From assembly GCA_038373885.1 (NCBI GenBank), contig JAWZYV010016535.1, positions 1-64,000 of the forward strand: a stretch of 64,000 nt of DNA. The letters run 5' to 3'. Made by a program: the position numbers and the translations under genes. The stretch comes from Cheiracanthium punctorium. Its lineage: Eukaryota; Arthropoda; Arachnida; Araneae; Cheiracanthiidae. Position 1 is the first letter of the stretch, and each line of letters starts with the position of its first letter. Under the pieces are notes generated by a model. The model ran no database searches. It was not told the origin of the DNA and saw only the letters and a program-made list of their open reading frames with translations. This document shows positions 12,298 to 25,198 of the stretch, piece by piece.

Positions 12298-15109
12298 CAG
12301 CTGCGGAAAAAAAGGCCCACTTGTTCTTTATTTGGCCGTACAGCAAAGTTATATATACCATTCGTTTGCAAATAACGTATACTTTAATTTTCTAGTAATT
12401 TAATTTGCATAAGGGGCCATCTTCATATTTAATTCTGCATCGACTTCGTTTTTTTCAATGGCAGCATACAACTTTGACTTCATTAAACGAAAGAAAACCT
12501 TCAAATTACCGTAAATATAAATTTTCACCAAATTTCTACGATAATTTCCGGAGATATTGCAATTAAAAAAAATTTTTTTTCGATTTTAAGGGACTTTATG
12601 CAAATTGAGAAACACTATTTGTAGGTTCCGAACTTTTCGCCTTCCGTTAATTTCACTCTTGAAAATTAAAACAAATAAATATTATTTTCATGGAAAATAC
12701 TGTCTCTAGTCTTAAAGTTTTTTGTACTAAGTGTGGTGGAGTGAAAACAGCAGTAAAATATAATTTTGAGACTGTTTCCATGGGAAGACCACACAAGTGG
12801 ACCGTAAATTAGAAGAGGCGCCAGGCAATGGACAGTCTGGACACTATAGCACAATGAACTGTCAACGTTAAAATATTTATGGCCGAAAATGATATGCAAA
12901 TTTGGCGGGGTATATTCCCCGATGGCACATCTACATATCCGGGATTCGACGAGGGGATGCATTAATTCCCCGATACGAACAAATCAGAAACTCCAGCCAA
13001 TGATGTAAGAGGGGGTAAGAAAAAAGGAAACAGCCCCGTGGAAAAAAAAAAAAAGAGAGAACGAGCGGACGGCAGAAGAAGCAGAAAAGAGTGTTGGAGA
13101 AGGTGTGAACGGGCTTAAAAAATCAGTGTGTGCTTCGAATCAGTGTGATGAAGTTGTGTTAAAAAAAAAAAAAAGGAATGAGTGTTGCTTGGTGATGGCT
13201 TAAGAGAAAGAAAGCGGTTCCAATAGTGCACGCGTCGATCGTGTCCTGTGTAAAGATGGCTACCTCATCATAATGGTGAATATCCCAAACGATTTATTTA
13301 TTCTTGGTGTTTCAAACCTTTTGTGGATACCCCTTATCCTCCAAAACCACATCTCCCCCAGACATGTTTTGATTTTAAAATTATGTCAATATCGTCTTTT
13401 AATTAATATTAGTGGAATGACTAAGAATAAATGGAATTTATTTGCAATTCATAGAGTCTTTAGTTTTTTTTAGTGTTTAGGTGTATGTCAATCATTTTTC
13501 ATTTTTCAGCGTAATCCTAGGAGTACTTGCCAGGCAGGTTATGCGCGGCACAATTCCACTGTACGATCATCTTAGGCTTTAGTTTTCATCAAATTTTAAT
13601 CATAACAAAATTAAACCACCACACTAAGACTATCAGGTGTAGAATTTAGAATATTTAGTCAGAGGTCCAAATGACCCGCGAGTTCACAACTTCCTTCATT
13701 CGTATGCATGATTTAAATGAAAAATGCAAAACGACTGCTCACGATTTTGAAAATCTTTCTAATTTCGAAATTGTTATTGAGTAATTGTCTTGAAGGTTCT
13801 CTTAGACAGGTGAAATGTTGCCAGGAGTGAAAGGCTGTTCTGTGCTCTTCCGACTACAATCATGGATGTTATTCAGCTACGGTCAAACTTGAAGAATGGT
13901 TTCATGATTGAAATTTATTTGTTTGAATTTCATGTAAAAAACGCAATTACTTTTTTGCCGACCCAATATTATCACCGTGTTTGTTATTTCACATTCTTCA
14001 TTTAATATTATCGTCTGCAATATTCAAAATTCTTATACTTTTATTTCTTATACTTTTATTTATTCTAATACTTTTTGCGGTACTTTAATTTTTAGTCAGA
14101 TGAAAATTTAGACAGAAAAACCTGATTTTGAATGTTTGTTGAATGTTTGATAAAGTATGGGGAAGTACAAAGACCTGATGTTTTCAATATTAAAAAAGGT
14201 CAAATTCATGTCTGAAATGTTGAGGATGTAGTTTTTCAGAAATAGGACGTCGTATTGGAAGACATCTGCATCTAATTCTATACATAAAAACATTTTATTT
14301 GCTAGGATATAGTAGCGGGCGCAACATTAGACGCTTTCTAGAATCGCCATCAAACTGAAAAAACCTCTAATTTATTTGCTTCAAAATTTGATATTTTTTA
14401 ATACCGTTATCTTTTACTGTTTTTTCTAAGAAATCTAATTTACATTTATTTTACGCAATTTTCAAAAAATTGTCACTTAATAAATTTATATATGGTCCCT
14501 TAACAGAGGAAAATAACACATTTTCTTTAATATAAATTAAACTATTGAACGTAAAAATTTGAAATTTTGCACAGCCATGTAAAATCACTTTTTGCACCTA
14601 TTTTCATCAAAATTTGGCTAGCTTGCTATTCATAATTTTTTGGAATATTAATTTAATAATTCATAATTCATAATAATATTTTATTAAAAATTATAATAAT
14701 AGCAAATTATGCTTGGCTTGTTTATTTCTAATACTCCGAATAAAAGTCAGCTTCTTCTCAATATTATTATAAGCGATACAAATTAAAGTACCAAAAAATA
14801 TTTTAACTTAGGGGGGGGGGGATTTTGGTTGCTCATAACTCACTCATTTTCAGTTCAAATTTATTGAAAATCGGTGTCCGGGTTTAAAATGAGGAATTTT
14901 TGAAATATGTGAAGTGAAATCTAGGGGTTACTATTGGGGAAAAAAAAAGTTGGTGCGAATTTTAATATGTAGACGGCCCCTTATGCAATTTTTATGTCTA
15001 TCAAATTAAAGTGCACGTCAATCGTAAAGCGGTTGATATATGTAACTTTTCTGTACGACGAACGACGGCTGAATAAAGTACAAGTGGGCCTTTTTCTTTT
15101 CCACATTTG
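12298..15109. mobile_element. 2.8 kb structure with long inverted ends, TA-flanked
   Basis: The left arm (12298-12430) starts CAGCTGCGGAAAAAAAGGCC after a TA; the right arm (about 14965-15109), read on the minus strand, starts CAAATGTGGAAAAG then AAAGGCCCACTTG, also next to TA. The arms share GGCCCACTTGT, GCCGT..GTACAG, AAAGTTA and GCATAAGGGGCC in the same order over about 130 bases. TA flanks suit Tc1/mariner-type transposition. The inside has no transposase; it holds a GC-richer patch at 12880-13270, homopolymer runs and AT-rich sequence. Two separate copies of one repeat in opposite orientation are a possible alternative. Confidence 0.55.
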
Positions 15110-15129
15110 TACATGAATGTTGGCAGTTC

Positions 15130-15900
15130 GTTCTCTAGAAAACACTGTCTCCAGAAGACACGGAGCCAGATTGCACACGGAGAGAAAAAATCGCCTTCTT
15201 TGTCTCATGGCTGTTTCATATTTATTACATTTGCATCAGAAATTATAGCTTCTGTCGAAACAAGACTGGCACAGCAAACTGTAACAAATCCATTGATTGA
15301 GAGACAGTTCACCGCCATAAGATTCACTGAGTCCTATCATCGTCTGAAACCTCAATTGCGTGAAGTTAGAACTTATTGAAAGACGGAATGGGTATCTGTT
15401 GCATTCTCAAATGAGAATCATTTCTGTCTTTGGGCCAGCGATGTTCTCGTGTTAGACAGAAGGAAGACTAACAAAAGCTTGGAATCAAACTGTTAGCAGC
15501 GTACAATACTGGTCCTAAACGAGACATTTTGTTTTGGGGAGTAATTTACTGTGACAGCAGAAGCACTCTCGATATTATACCATGTAACTTCACAGCAAAT
15601 TTATACTTCAAAGGTGATTGATCTGATTGTGTTTCCATTTATTAGTTGTATTTAAAGGAGAGTTTTCAGAGTGTATACTACTCATCATGATACCATTTCT
15701 GTCATGAAACATGGCTCAAATATATTGAAAAAGTGCTATAGACTGTGTGATCACCTATCGAGCACGTATGAGGATTATTGAAAGAGAATCCAGCATTAAT
15801 CACAGCCTGTATTAATCTTTCCTGATTTGACCAAACATCGCGCATGAAATTCCACCTAACAAAATGATGTAGGCACCTATACGACATAATATAGTTATTT
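15130..15900 (+). pseudogene. Tc1-like transposase pseudogene
   Basis: Plus-strand blocks follow Tc1 order. QQTVTNPLIERQF (about 15272) resembles the second helix-turn-helix (SRQTVRNRL-type), and EWVSVAFSNENHFCLW (about 15386) corresponds to the W..VLFSDESRF block that holds the first catalytic Asp, here changed to Asn (SNEN). Degenerate counterparts of the GRTPL..GT and PIEHVWD regions follow, with frame changes. A stop at 15377 and several later ones show that it is dead. It starts just outside the 12298-15109 structure and may share its origin. Confidence 0.65.
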
Positions 15901-16351
15901 TTTGCATTTGGCAGCTTGCAAAATTGTGACAATTACAGCGAATATTAATACACCGTTATTTAAATTTGAAGTTTCTGTTCTATGTACACTTTGTCTTGAG
16001 GCTTTGAAATTTTAAATAATCAAGTATGTTACCTAAACAAATGCTTTGCCAATAAATTTCATGTTCCTAAACTATTTTATTCTTGCGTTGTGACTATGTT
16101 TTCTGACAATGTGTTTACTTATCATCCTTTTGTTGCTTCGTTTCTAGCAGCTTAAACGAAAAAGATGGAAAATGTCTGGTATTGACGTTTTTGCGCTATC
16201 CAATATCCAAATGAGACACTTTAAAATGTTTATGTCAGTACCAATAGAAATACAATTTTTGTCGTACTTTATTTTTCTGGATAAAATAACATGCGAAATA
16301 TGAATATTTAAAAGTATTTAAGTATTTCAGATGCTTTATAAATAAATATAG

Positions 16352-16380
16352 ATATATATATATATATATGTATGTGTGTG
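16352..16380. repeat. TA/TG dinucleotide microsatellite
   Basis: About nine TA repeats grade into TG repeats. Simple sequence only. Confidence 0.9.
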
Positions 16381-17039
16381 CATTTATTTTCCTTTCCCCT
16401 GTCTTTTTGAACTACATTTCATATTTTATTAAAGCAGTTTTCAAGCTTTTTTTACTGAATAATAGTATTCTCTAAATAGTTTTGTAGCACATTTAAAAAA
16501 AACAATTTTTCACTGGAAAGAGATTGAAACATGAGAGGAAAACCGTAATTACGATACTACTTAAAATGTTGACTTTGTTGAAAAAGAAAATAAGTAGAAA
16601 AGAAAAAATTGGAGTGGGGGAAAAATAACATAAAAATAAAATTATATCCAATGAAAATCAAAAATAAAATATGTAAATGCAAGAGAACGATTTTTTAATA
16701 ATTTATGTTTCCACTTCATACTTTTACTTTTTTTTTATTTTTTAAATCTGTAGCGTTTTCAAAAAAAAATGCTCCACTCTTTTTAGCATGTTGAAAAGTT
16801 TTGATTTTTTTGGATTAAATTACACACCATGTAATAAAATAAGAGAAATATCTAAAAGGAAAATAATTTAAAAAAAAAAAACAGTTTTATACAAAATAAT
16901 TAAAAGTAGTGGAAGAAAAAATCATTAATGATTTTAAATCAATGAACTTTAGTAAATCTAATTATCTTTTAAAGGAATGATGTTTATTAAAAACTACATA
17001 TTAGAAACGCCATAAAAGTTTCTGTTTTGAAAGCACACG

Positions 17040-17255
17040 AAAAAGAATATTTTGTTGAACTAAACGAGATTTTTTTCATGTAACAAAATGTGGTTGGTGC
17101 TATTTAGACAAAATAATTTTGTTGGTTTAAAAAAAAATGTTAAATTAACGAAATATTTCGTTGAATTAATAAAAGTATTGTTGATTCAACAAAAATATTT
17201 CTTTGACATAGAGTCAACCAAAATTTTATTGAATCAGCAAAACAGTTTCTTTCAA
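17040..17255. repeat. Degenerate TTTTGTTGAATCAACAAAA-type repeat cluster
   Basis: Short palindromic words around TTTTGTTGA and TCAACAAAA recur every 20-40 bases. The same pattern is seen at 30985-31170 and 43958-45389, so it is a dispersed family. The 66- to 71-codon frames here, on both strands, are products of the repeat. Confidence 0.6.
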
Positions 17256-18120
17256 TGCAGGCGCAATCGTTCCGTAATTTTTCATTAAAATTTTCTCGGT
17301 ATAGTAAATTAAGTGAATTACCCATTCGTGAGACGGGCATAAAGTTTATTTTCACAGCAAATACAAATGTAAAAAATTATGTATGTACACATCCATATAA
17401 TTTAATTAAATTTAATCGGAGTAAAATAGGCATATGGGGATCAATTCGTATTTTATGAACCAGATGACGCCAGGGGGGCACATACATTAAAACAAGCTGC
17501 ATATATATGTCTCAACAGAAAGCAATAGTAAGAAAAAGCAACAAATCGCTGCAGTCAGAATGAAATTAAGGAAAAAAAGTGAATTCGATTCATTTTCTTA
17601 TATTGTAGTGAAAATCGATGAGGTATAGATGACAATGCAGTGGAATGTTCAAAGTGCTGCTTAGGGACTAAGTCAGATGGGTTTATGCTTTCTGGCAACC
17701 ATGTTTTTAAATTGCTATATATGACGCAACACAAAGTACTGTTTGAGGAAGACTGGAACTCTGAATTTGGAGTAATAGGAACTAGGTCTTGTTTATCGTT
17801 TTCCTTCTAGACACTAACACTTCGAGTGACAAACGACATTGTGACTATCGTTCTTCCAAAGACAAAAACCTCAATATTTGCTGCCCCAGGTACGTTCAAA
17901 TAGTCGTCCTTAAACATTCATTAGTACGAAACTGCCAGGGATTGGCTAAGAAATACACCAGGTGAAGAAATGGATTCATGGCCATTGGATAAATTCTCAA
18001 ACGTGCTTGGAGTGAAGCTATAACAGAAGAAGTATTCCTCATTGTAGATGCCGCTACTGATACTAATTCGAACATTTTTGCCCAGTTAGCCGTAAAATCT
18101 ACACCAAAATCTGCAGCAGC

Positions 18121-18582
18121 TCGGTAGCTCTACAAGGAGACCTAGATCAATACGATCTAGTCTGTATCCAAGAACCCTACCTCCTGAAAGGAGGAAGAGT
18201 GGGCGGAATGCCTAACTCGCGTCCAGTGGTTCATAGTTATTTCGGACGAGCAGCGATAATAGTAAGCAACCCAAAGTTGCAATTTATCGTTAAGCTGCTA
18301 ACCAAGGACGTTATAGCTATAGGGGTGGATATGGACAGGGGTTCATTAATGATAGCAACATGCTATCTCTCCCCAAACGAAGATGTTTTCGACCAGATGA
18401 ATTGTCTGCAAGCTCTGGTCAACGCTAACACTTCTATAGTCCTGTTGGGTGATTTCAATGCGAAACATATTGCATGGGGGAACCCATCCACATTGAGGAT
18501 GCCCGCGGCAACACCGTCCTAAAGTTCCTTCTAACAAATGACAAGACTTTGCTAAACGATCCAGAATCGGACCCGACGTAGA
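18121..18582 (+). pseudogene. LINE endonuclease domain (frameshifted)
   Basis: The endonuclease of non-LTR elements nicks the target DNA to prime reverse transcription. The frame from 18121 shows DQYDLVCIQEPYLLKGG with the catalytic Glu in QEPY, then RAAIIVS, and LLGDFNAKHIAWG with the Asp/Asn pair (about 18440-18480). The frame ends at a stop at 18520; the continuation (EDARGNTVLKFLLTNDKTLL) runs in another frame to about 18580, so a small indel near 18490 broke it. The C-terminal SDH-type motif is lost at the deletion junction. The GTG at 18199 is not a real start. Confidence 0.75.
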
Positions 18583-18670
18583 GGGCGAACTTCCACTTTG
18601 GGGTACACACCCGAATACGAGTCCGTTTATCTGCTGGAACAATCTAGGCCCAAGAAAGAAGGGGCTAGAG

Positions 18671-19466
18671 CGCTTCGTGGATGGGCCAAAGCTCAACGGC
18701 CAAGTTGGATCAGGATACGTACTCTATCGAGATCCTCAGTGTGGCTGATGGTCATTTGAGGGCGGATGTCATTTCGAGAGTGGCTGATGGTCATTTCAGG
18801 TTATCGGCAAGTGTGTTCCAGGCCGAACTCTTTGCGATCCTGAAAGGTCTGCAAGATCCACTTTGCCGGAATACAGAAACCGTGGATGTCTATACAGACA
18901 GCCATTCCTCACTCAAGGCTCTTTCAATGCTGAATTGCAGAAATGCGATGGTCGCAGCAATCCACTCAGAGATCGGAGACAGGCGTATCCGTTTCCACTG
19001 AGTGAAGGCACATGTCGGAACCAGGGTGAACGAGGAAGCTGATGCTCTGGCGAAGAGTGGAACTGAGAGACCCTCAGTAAATGAAAGAGTAAAGAGTTCA
19101 ATTAGGAGCGTAAAACACTCCATGAGGATTGAAGTCCGGAAGCTGTGGCAAAAATGGTGGGAAGAGGCAGATGTCGGACGTTTCACGTTTTCGATCTTTC
19201 CAAAGGAGAGCGAAAAGAGGACTTGGAAAAGTAGGAAGGTGAACTTGGTTGTGACGGACCATGGTCCCTTCCTGGCCTATTTTCGAAGTTTCTCCCTGAA
19301 GGAGACAAGGAACTGCATCTTCTGCAGCCTGACAACCCCCGCCAGTGGTTTGCATATTTTGGCCAACTGTTCAGGGGTACAAGTACTCAGAAATCATATT
19401 GCTCGAAATTGGATGTTTCGACATTCAATAACTATGTGCGAAGTGATAAAGGACGCAATACCCTGA
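18671..19466 (+). pseudogene. LINE RNase H and zinc-knuckle region (broken)
   Basis: RNase H removes the RNA strand from the hybrid during retrotransposition. The four acidic positions are visible: Asp in RFVDGPKLNGQVGSGYVLY (18671 on), Glu in VFQAELFAILKGL, Asp in VDVYTDSHSSLKAL, and Asp in EEADALAKSG. Defects are a frame change near 18740 associated with an imperfect duplication of GTGGCTGATGGTCATTT (two copies 39 bases apart), and a nonsense codon at 18999-19001, where the motif RFH-W-VKAHVGT has lost its Trp (TGG to TGA). A Cys-x2-Cys-x9-His-x4-Cys knuckle follows at about 19310-19370, and the frame ends at 19466. Confidence 0.8.
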
Positions 19467-19569
19467 CCCGCTTCTTAGATGCGATAGGAGACTCACTAAG
19501 TTAACGGGCAGCTTAGAGAAAAGAGTAAGCGCTCTGCCCTAAACCTGGGACAGCTGGAAGGGGATTAAA

Positions 19570-19760
19570 TACTGCTGGTGCATCTATCAAAACGACTATG
19601 GTGCATGAGTCGTGTTGAGATAAAACACTGGTGGTGCATGTATTTTACTTCTGTTGGTACATAATGCTTGAAATACAGGCGGTGCAAGTATTTCTCATTT
19701 GGCGGTGCATATAGTTCGAAACACTGGCGGTGCATGTATTTCAGGATAGTTGCGGTAACA
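19570..19760. repeat. GGTGCAT-containing degenerate tandem repeats in the LINE 3' region
   Basis: The word (G/T)GGTGCAT or a one-base variant recurs about seven times, often within ACACTGGCGGTGCATGTATTT. The spacing is about 30-35 bases. Such short tandem repeats are common in LINE 3' ends. Confidence 0.7.
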
Positions 19761-20239
19761 CCACAACAATCTAAACAAAAGGGTTCTTGCAAGCCATGCA
19801 CAAGCATGAAGCAAAGAACTAACAGATGAACCACGTTGAATGGAAGGCAAGCCCTCTCGACCGTGGTTGTGACCTCCTTCCTGTCTTAGGACGGATAAAC
19901 TTTGAGTATCTATGCCACCCGAATTTACTCGTGCTTATTGGTGTTCTGAGGTTTCATCGGTGCGGCGGTTGTTGTAGTGATGGCGAGTGGACGACGGGCC
20001 GGGCTTGTCCTGGCCTGTTGGTCTGGGTGGTCTGAGACCTCCTTTATGGGGTTGCAGGTAAAGGTTACCGTTTACCCCAGGCTAGGTCAAGCCCCGCGCA
20101 ACCTGATGAGGTTTCTCTTTGAGACTCCTCGAGAGGGCTGCTTGAAGCGGCGACCAATTGGTTCTTCCTGGGGAGAATTCCCGTGGAGGCTACCAATCGT
20201 GTAATGCTACCGATGTACCAAGCGGGTGCACGTATTGAA

Positions 20240-23150
20240 AAAGTATCTTTACCAGAAGTACAGACCTTGTACAGTTAAAACTTTGCATAAAGTACCTAAT
20301 CATGTAGCATTCATGTCACTATTGCCTTTTCCCTTTTGGACCAGCAGAAGACTAAGACAGGACGATAGTTACTTCAAATGACTGCGGCTGTGACTTCCAA
20401 AGAGAACCACAAGTCTGTAGTGGAAAGATTGAAACGCACTAAGACCAATTTTTTAAAAAATGCACCTGTATCACAAATCCTCCAGGTTACAGCTATTTCT
20501 TTTGATTTTGATGCAAGTCCTTCGATGTAGCAGTTAAAATGACAGCAGAAGGAAATCGAGTGGATGTAAAACCACGTGTCTGGATACTTTTTCTTGTGAT
20601 TTAAGTGAATTATAATATGGGTGTCCACCTTCCATATATTCGGGTAAATTGTAAACCTACACAAGTGACTGTTTATGAATTTGTTTTAAACATATGCTTC
20701 ATTTTTTGTATACCATTCGAAATAAAGGCTATCACTTAAGCAGGCTCGTAAATTTTCTCTTCCATTTTATGAAATAGATTAACCATGATATTTTTCTATT
20801 GAATCACCTTATATATTTTTCCTGCATGTAAGTACATAGTTACAAACCTATTGGTAGACAGATCAATTGTTTAAGAAATATGTTTTAAAAGGGAAATATT
20901 TTTTTCAGAGAATAGCTAAAAATGTGGGAGCAGGTAGAGGATTTACATTTATAATTTAATTAGACTTTTTTAAATACTTCTTCTGTGTATGAAAAGTTTC
21001 AAATACATTTCTAGATTTATTTCACAAAATCGAAACTTCGAAAAATCTCTAAAAATCGTGGATTTGATGGAAATTTAGATTTTAAAGTTTTAGGGCCCTG
21101 AAATAGAATTTTGGTTCGAAACAGATCAATATGTAGCCCCATTCTTTATGTGTTTACATCAAATAGAATTTCAACATTTATCTTTTTTCAGACGAATAAA
21201 TTGATGTGAATTAGTACATTGGTAAATGGAATATTTAAATATTTTGTTTACATAAAAATTATTAATATATACAGTTAATATAAAATAAATTTATTCATTA
21301 AAATAAAATGCTCTTTTTTCTATTCAAGATAGACCATATCGTATAAAAAATGCAATTGGATAGGTATTCTGTTCTGTTTACTTAGTAGAAGAAATGGAAG
21401 ACAATAATCGTTTGTTTTTCTTTTATCAGGATTTGTGATATTTTATTTTTCGAGACAGTGGAATGGCATCAATATTTGTTTCTGTGTTGCTAGGTTTTTA
21501 TTGAACTGTTTACGCAATGCTTGGATTATCTACACTGGGCATTTGAGAATAATAAAAATGACTCTAAACTTATCCTTAAATGATATCTTTAAATTTGACT
21601 CCGAGGAGTAGTTGAAATAGTGGTTTGCATTTTAGATATTATTTTACAAGCTTTGCATGATGCGGAAAAGTAGAAAAACCATAATCATCATAAAAATATT
21701 TTCAATTGTATTTCAGGTAAAATATATTAAAATTCTGTGCAAAAATAATATAGATCTATTAAGTGGGAAACCACGCAAAACGCTTACCAGTGTCTTATTA
21801 TATTTTTCAGGAAAAAATGGGTATTCATGAGAGATTGATAGATGAAAAAAATGATTAACATTTATTCACGCGTAATAGGAAGATTTTACTGCTAAAATAT
21901 AGTAAACAAATTAAAATATTGTGAAAATAATTGGGTTTAAATGTGCGATTTGTTTCGAAAACTTCTAGCATAGTAAAACTAAATGAATGAAAATCATACG
22001 AAAAAAAGGAAACTATTAATTTTTTTTAATAAATGGGCTGTGAGGAATTTCTTAGTCTCAGCGGCTGAAGCCTAAAAACTTTAATAAAAGCACAGAAATA
22101 TGTAAGGGTGTAAAAAATAGCTGGCGAAGAAAAGAAGTAATCAAAAGAGAAATCGTTGAAAAACTGAAGACAAGTTTTCATATTTCCAGGTTGACGGGTA
22201 TTTTAAAGATAGCCAAGTAAAGCTTTTAATGTATGGGACTGCCCAAAAGGTTCTTTATTCGTGAACATTTTACAAAAAAAAGTTTATTTGCTTACCTCAT
22301 ATTTCACACGATTAGGATTTCAAAACTTTATTTTGGTTTCTACGATAACTAGAATTTAAGTTATACAAGAAATAATGAAACTTATCAGAGGATAGTATTT
22401 TGTACAATTTTAAAATCTTTAAACGCATCTTCTGAAAAAGTGTGTTTTATGTAAATTTTCTTTAGAATTATTGTCATATCACAACGGGCTTAATATATTG
22501 ACTTGAAATTTTGCCAGCATATTATAATTCTTTTAGCTGTGCTATGAACCAGAACATAACAAAATGTTTCTATGTTCATAACTGATTTTATACCCTTTTT
22601 ATCTTCAAAAAATGCTTTTTCTTTAAAAAAAAGTACTGAATTTTCATTAAAAAATTGAAATATTTTCATAACCATTAGAACTTATGAAAATCTTTTGCTC
22701 CGTAACACACATAATTATGCCAGTTATGTATCTCTGTAAATATTATTAAAAATATTTATTGGAATTGATTAGGTGTAGCGTAAATGCATTTTTACCAAAT
22801 TTTACTTGAATTTGCAATATTTAAAAATTTGCTTTATCTATCATTAAAACTGCATTTAAATTTTTAGTTTTATACCCTATTTTAATTGAAAACATGGATT
22901 TTTCATTATTTTTTTTAAGTGCCCAGAAGGTAAGCTTATACCTTAAAGAAATATGAAAAATATTCATAAAAAATATCATTCCTTAAATAAATTTGGAAAA
23001 CTTTGAAAAGAATTCCTGGTATATGAATAACTCGATTCGATATTAAATATATAACTATACATATATATCTTCCAAACTTGGAAAAACACATGCATATGCA
23101 TTCTCTTTCTCTTTCACTCATCTGCAAACACAAGCTACCAGCCGTTCAGT
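20240..23150. other. AT-rich intergenic DNA, no gene seen
   Basis: After the LINE the sequence returns to strongly AT-rich, low-information DNA. A 96-codon minus-strand frame at 20374-20664 lies in a slightly GC-richer patch but shows no domain I know. No transposon ends or RNA genes were recognised. Confidence 0.45.
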
Positions 23151-23154
23151 GGAG

Positions 23155-23398
23155 CGACCTACAAAATTTCTAATCCTGCTCTTGGTTCCCCCCCCCCTCC
23201 CCCGGAGCAATTTAGAGAAGGATTTCAGAGAATTAAGGTCCTCAGAAGAGGGAGGTCTTTTAAATATTCGCAGTCTTCGGAAAAGTTAGCTACCGTAGAT
23301 GTAGACGGCTGTCTTGAGTAGGAAATCAGAAATTAAACACAGAGGTCTCCTTTCCAGCTACTACTGTCATGCCTTAACCATTGGGCTACCATATCAGG
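23155..23398 (-). mobile_element. tRNA-derived SINE (probable)
   Basis: On the minus strand the head, from about 23398, contains GGTAGCCCAATGGTTAAGGC, a good RNA polymerase III A box, followed about 35 bases on by a decayed B box within CTCTGTGTTTAATTTC. The body runs left to a C-rich tract at about 23190. The 3' end and a target-site duplication are not clear, so the left limit is approximate. Confidence 0.55.
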
Positions 23399-23399
23399 C

Positions 23400-25198
23400 T
23401 ATTCTCATATTTCGTAAAACAATCAACGTATGAAAATTACTAATAGATATTTAATTTCTATTTTTATTATTATCATATGGCATTTTGTCCAGTCAGCAAA
23501 TAGCTAAAATGTTTTTGGGAAAATTATCATGACGTTATTTTTTTATGGCTCCCTGCATAGAAAAAAGTAGGCGTGTGCATCTTTATTACTCTGTTTTGCT
23601 GTCTCATAAAGGTAGTATTATTTTTCTTTATACAAAACATAAGCAATTCGAAATGCTACATCGACAAATGTGACATTGAAAAAAATCTTTTGAAATATTC
23701 ATGCATAAGTCACTTGTCAGTTTTTCTTTAAAAATCTTAATGATATGCTTAGGAACAAAGCATATTCCTATTATTGAACTTATTGATTTTTCCATTATCA
23801 ATCTGCTGAAAGAAATTTGACATTTTATTTATTTCTTCAAACAAAGCACCATTTTAATGATTTATGGCTGTGATTATTTTTTGTTCTTTTAAATGATTAC
23901 TCCCCAGACAAAAGTTAGGAAAATAAAAATGACAGTTAGTATATTTAGACCTTTTTAATGAGATATGAGATTTTTAACTTGATAGATACATTTTTTTTGC
24001 CCATTGGTATTCTTTAAGTTGGAAGAAATAAAAGAAGATACAAGAAAATTGAGATAATTCTAAAAGTCCTTGCCTTATCTTAAAAATTTCCATACCGAAA
24101 TAATAACTAAATGTGATTAAATTAGTAAACTGTTAGTTGCAATTTAGTCCTATTTTCTAAGGAAATGATTGTGTAATAAATAATATATCTTTTTAAATCA
24201 ATCTTTTATTAGATCTAGTATGTTAAGTCTCTATTTTGAAAATTATTTTAAATTATTTTTGGAAATGGGAAAGAGGTTTAAAAAATTAAATTTTAAAAGA
24301 ATTTTAATAAAATAAATGGTTTCAAACTTTAAACAGTTTGGTTTCAGTCTTTGCTGAAACTATTTTCCTAGAATCTTCACCTATTATGTGAAATAGGTTT
24401 CAATCCAAAAGAGTATAATGTAACAGGTAAAAGGTAAAAGTGGTATGAATGGGACATTTTGCATCATGGAATTTTTTAATCCATTGTAATTATTTTGATG
24501 GCGGTTGCATGAAAATAAAAATTAGTATAAATTACTAGCAGCTATATATCCAACAAACTCTGATATGCTAATATTAAAATTTTACATGCTATGAATTATT
24601 TACTTTTGAATCTTGAAATTGCAAAATGACACTTTTTGTCACCTCTCTAGTAGTTACTACACTTTTGTTTTGTATGAAAAGGTGATATTTAGCTACATCT
24701 ACTAGAAGAATTTGATACTAAAAAGATGTATACGTGAGGATTTGTGGCTAGAGTGCCACTCAAAACCTGTCCCATTCATTCTACTTCTTCCTTATGTTAT
24801 TTTTAGTGCTGGAGGCAGATGTAATTTCGTATGCAAAATATGAGGACTGGGATCTGGCTTTTGGAATGTTTACTTAAGACCTTGGTTATCATGAAATAAC
24901 ATGTTCCCATACATTCATTCTTCTGGTGCATTCTTGAGCCATCCCCCTCCCTCTCTTACTATCGAAGTTACACTGCTTGCGATAGTTACGTTGGCTTCTG
25001 TTCCTGCTTAAAGAAGAAGAAACAAAATCTCCTGTATGGACTCGTACCGTCACCTCCGATAACCAAGGTCCGCGTACTGAATACAGGAAGTAGCAAGATG
25101 GCGAATTCCGTAGTCACAAGCATCGTTGCTTTATTCCCATGTCTACATCTAGTTTTGACGTGCTCGTGAATATACTATCTCTGGTGTTATCTTGTTAG
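23400..25198. other. AT-rich intergenic DNA, no gene seen
   Basis: No open frame above 60 codons and no recognisable domain. The part 24730-25190 is GC-richer and probably belongs to an unassigned repeat. Confidence 0.45.

Larger units (their letters stand above)
18067..20240 (+). mobile_element. Internally deleted LINE (R1/LOA-like non-LTR retrotransposon)
   Basis: A GC-richer island on the plus strand. It has an apurinic-type endonuclease domain joined almost directly to an RNase H domain with a C-terminal zinc-knuckle, then an untranslated 3' region with GGTGCAT repeats. The whole reverse transcriptase that belongs between them is missing, so the element lost more than 1.5 kb internally. 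RNase H after the reverse transcriptase is found in I, LOA and some R1-group elements. The 5' and 3' limits are approximate; I saw no target-site duplication or poly-A tail. The GC-rich part from 19830 to 20220 may belong to a different element. Confidence 0.7.

Noticed and set aside
13250..13290. Start codon and first coding exon (AAGATGGCTACC context)
   Set aside because: The frame closes after five codons at TAA, before any usable donor, so at most it is untranslated sequence.
18346..18696. 116-codon minus-strand frame and other minus-strand frames across 18.3-19.4 kb
   Set aside because: They lie antisense to the LINE endonuclease and RNase H domains, whose motifs are clear on the plus strand.
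19565..19834. 89-codon minus-strand frame rich in MH..CF repeats
   Set aside because: It is the translation of the GGTGCAT tandem repeats, not a protein.
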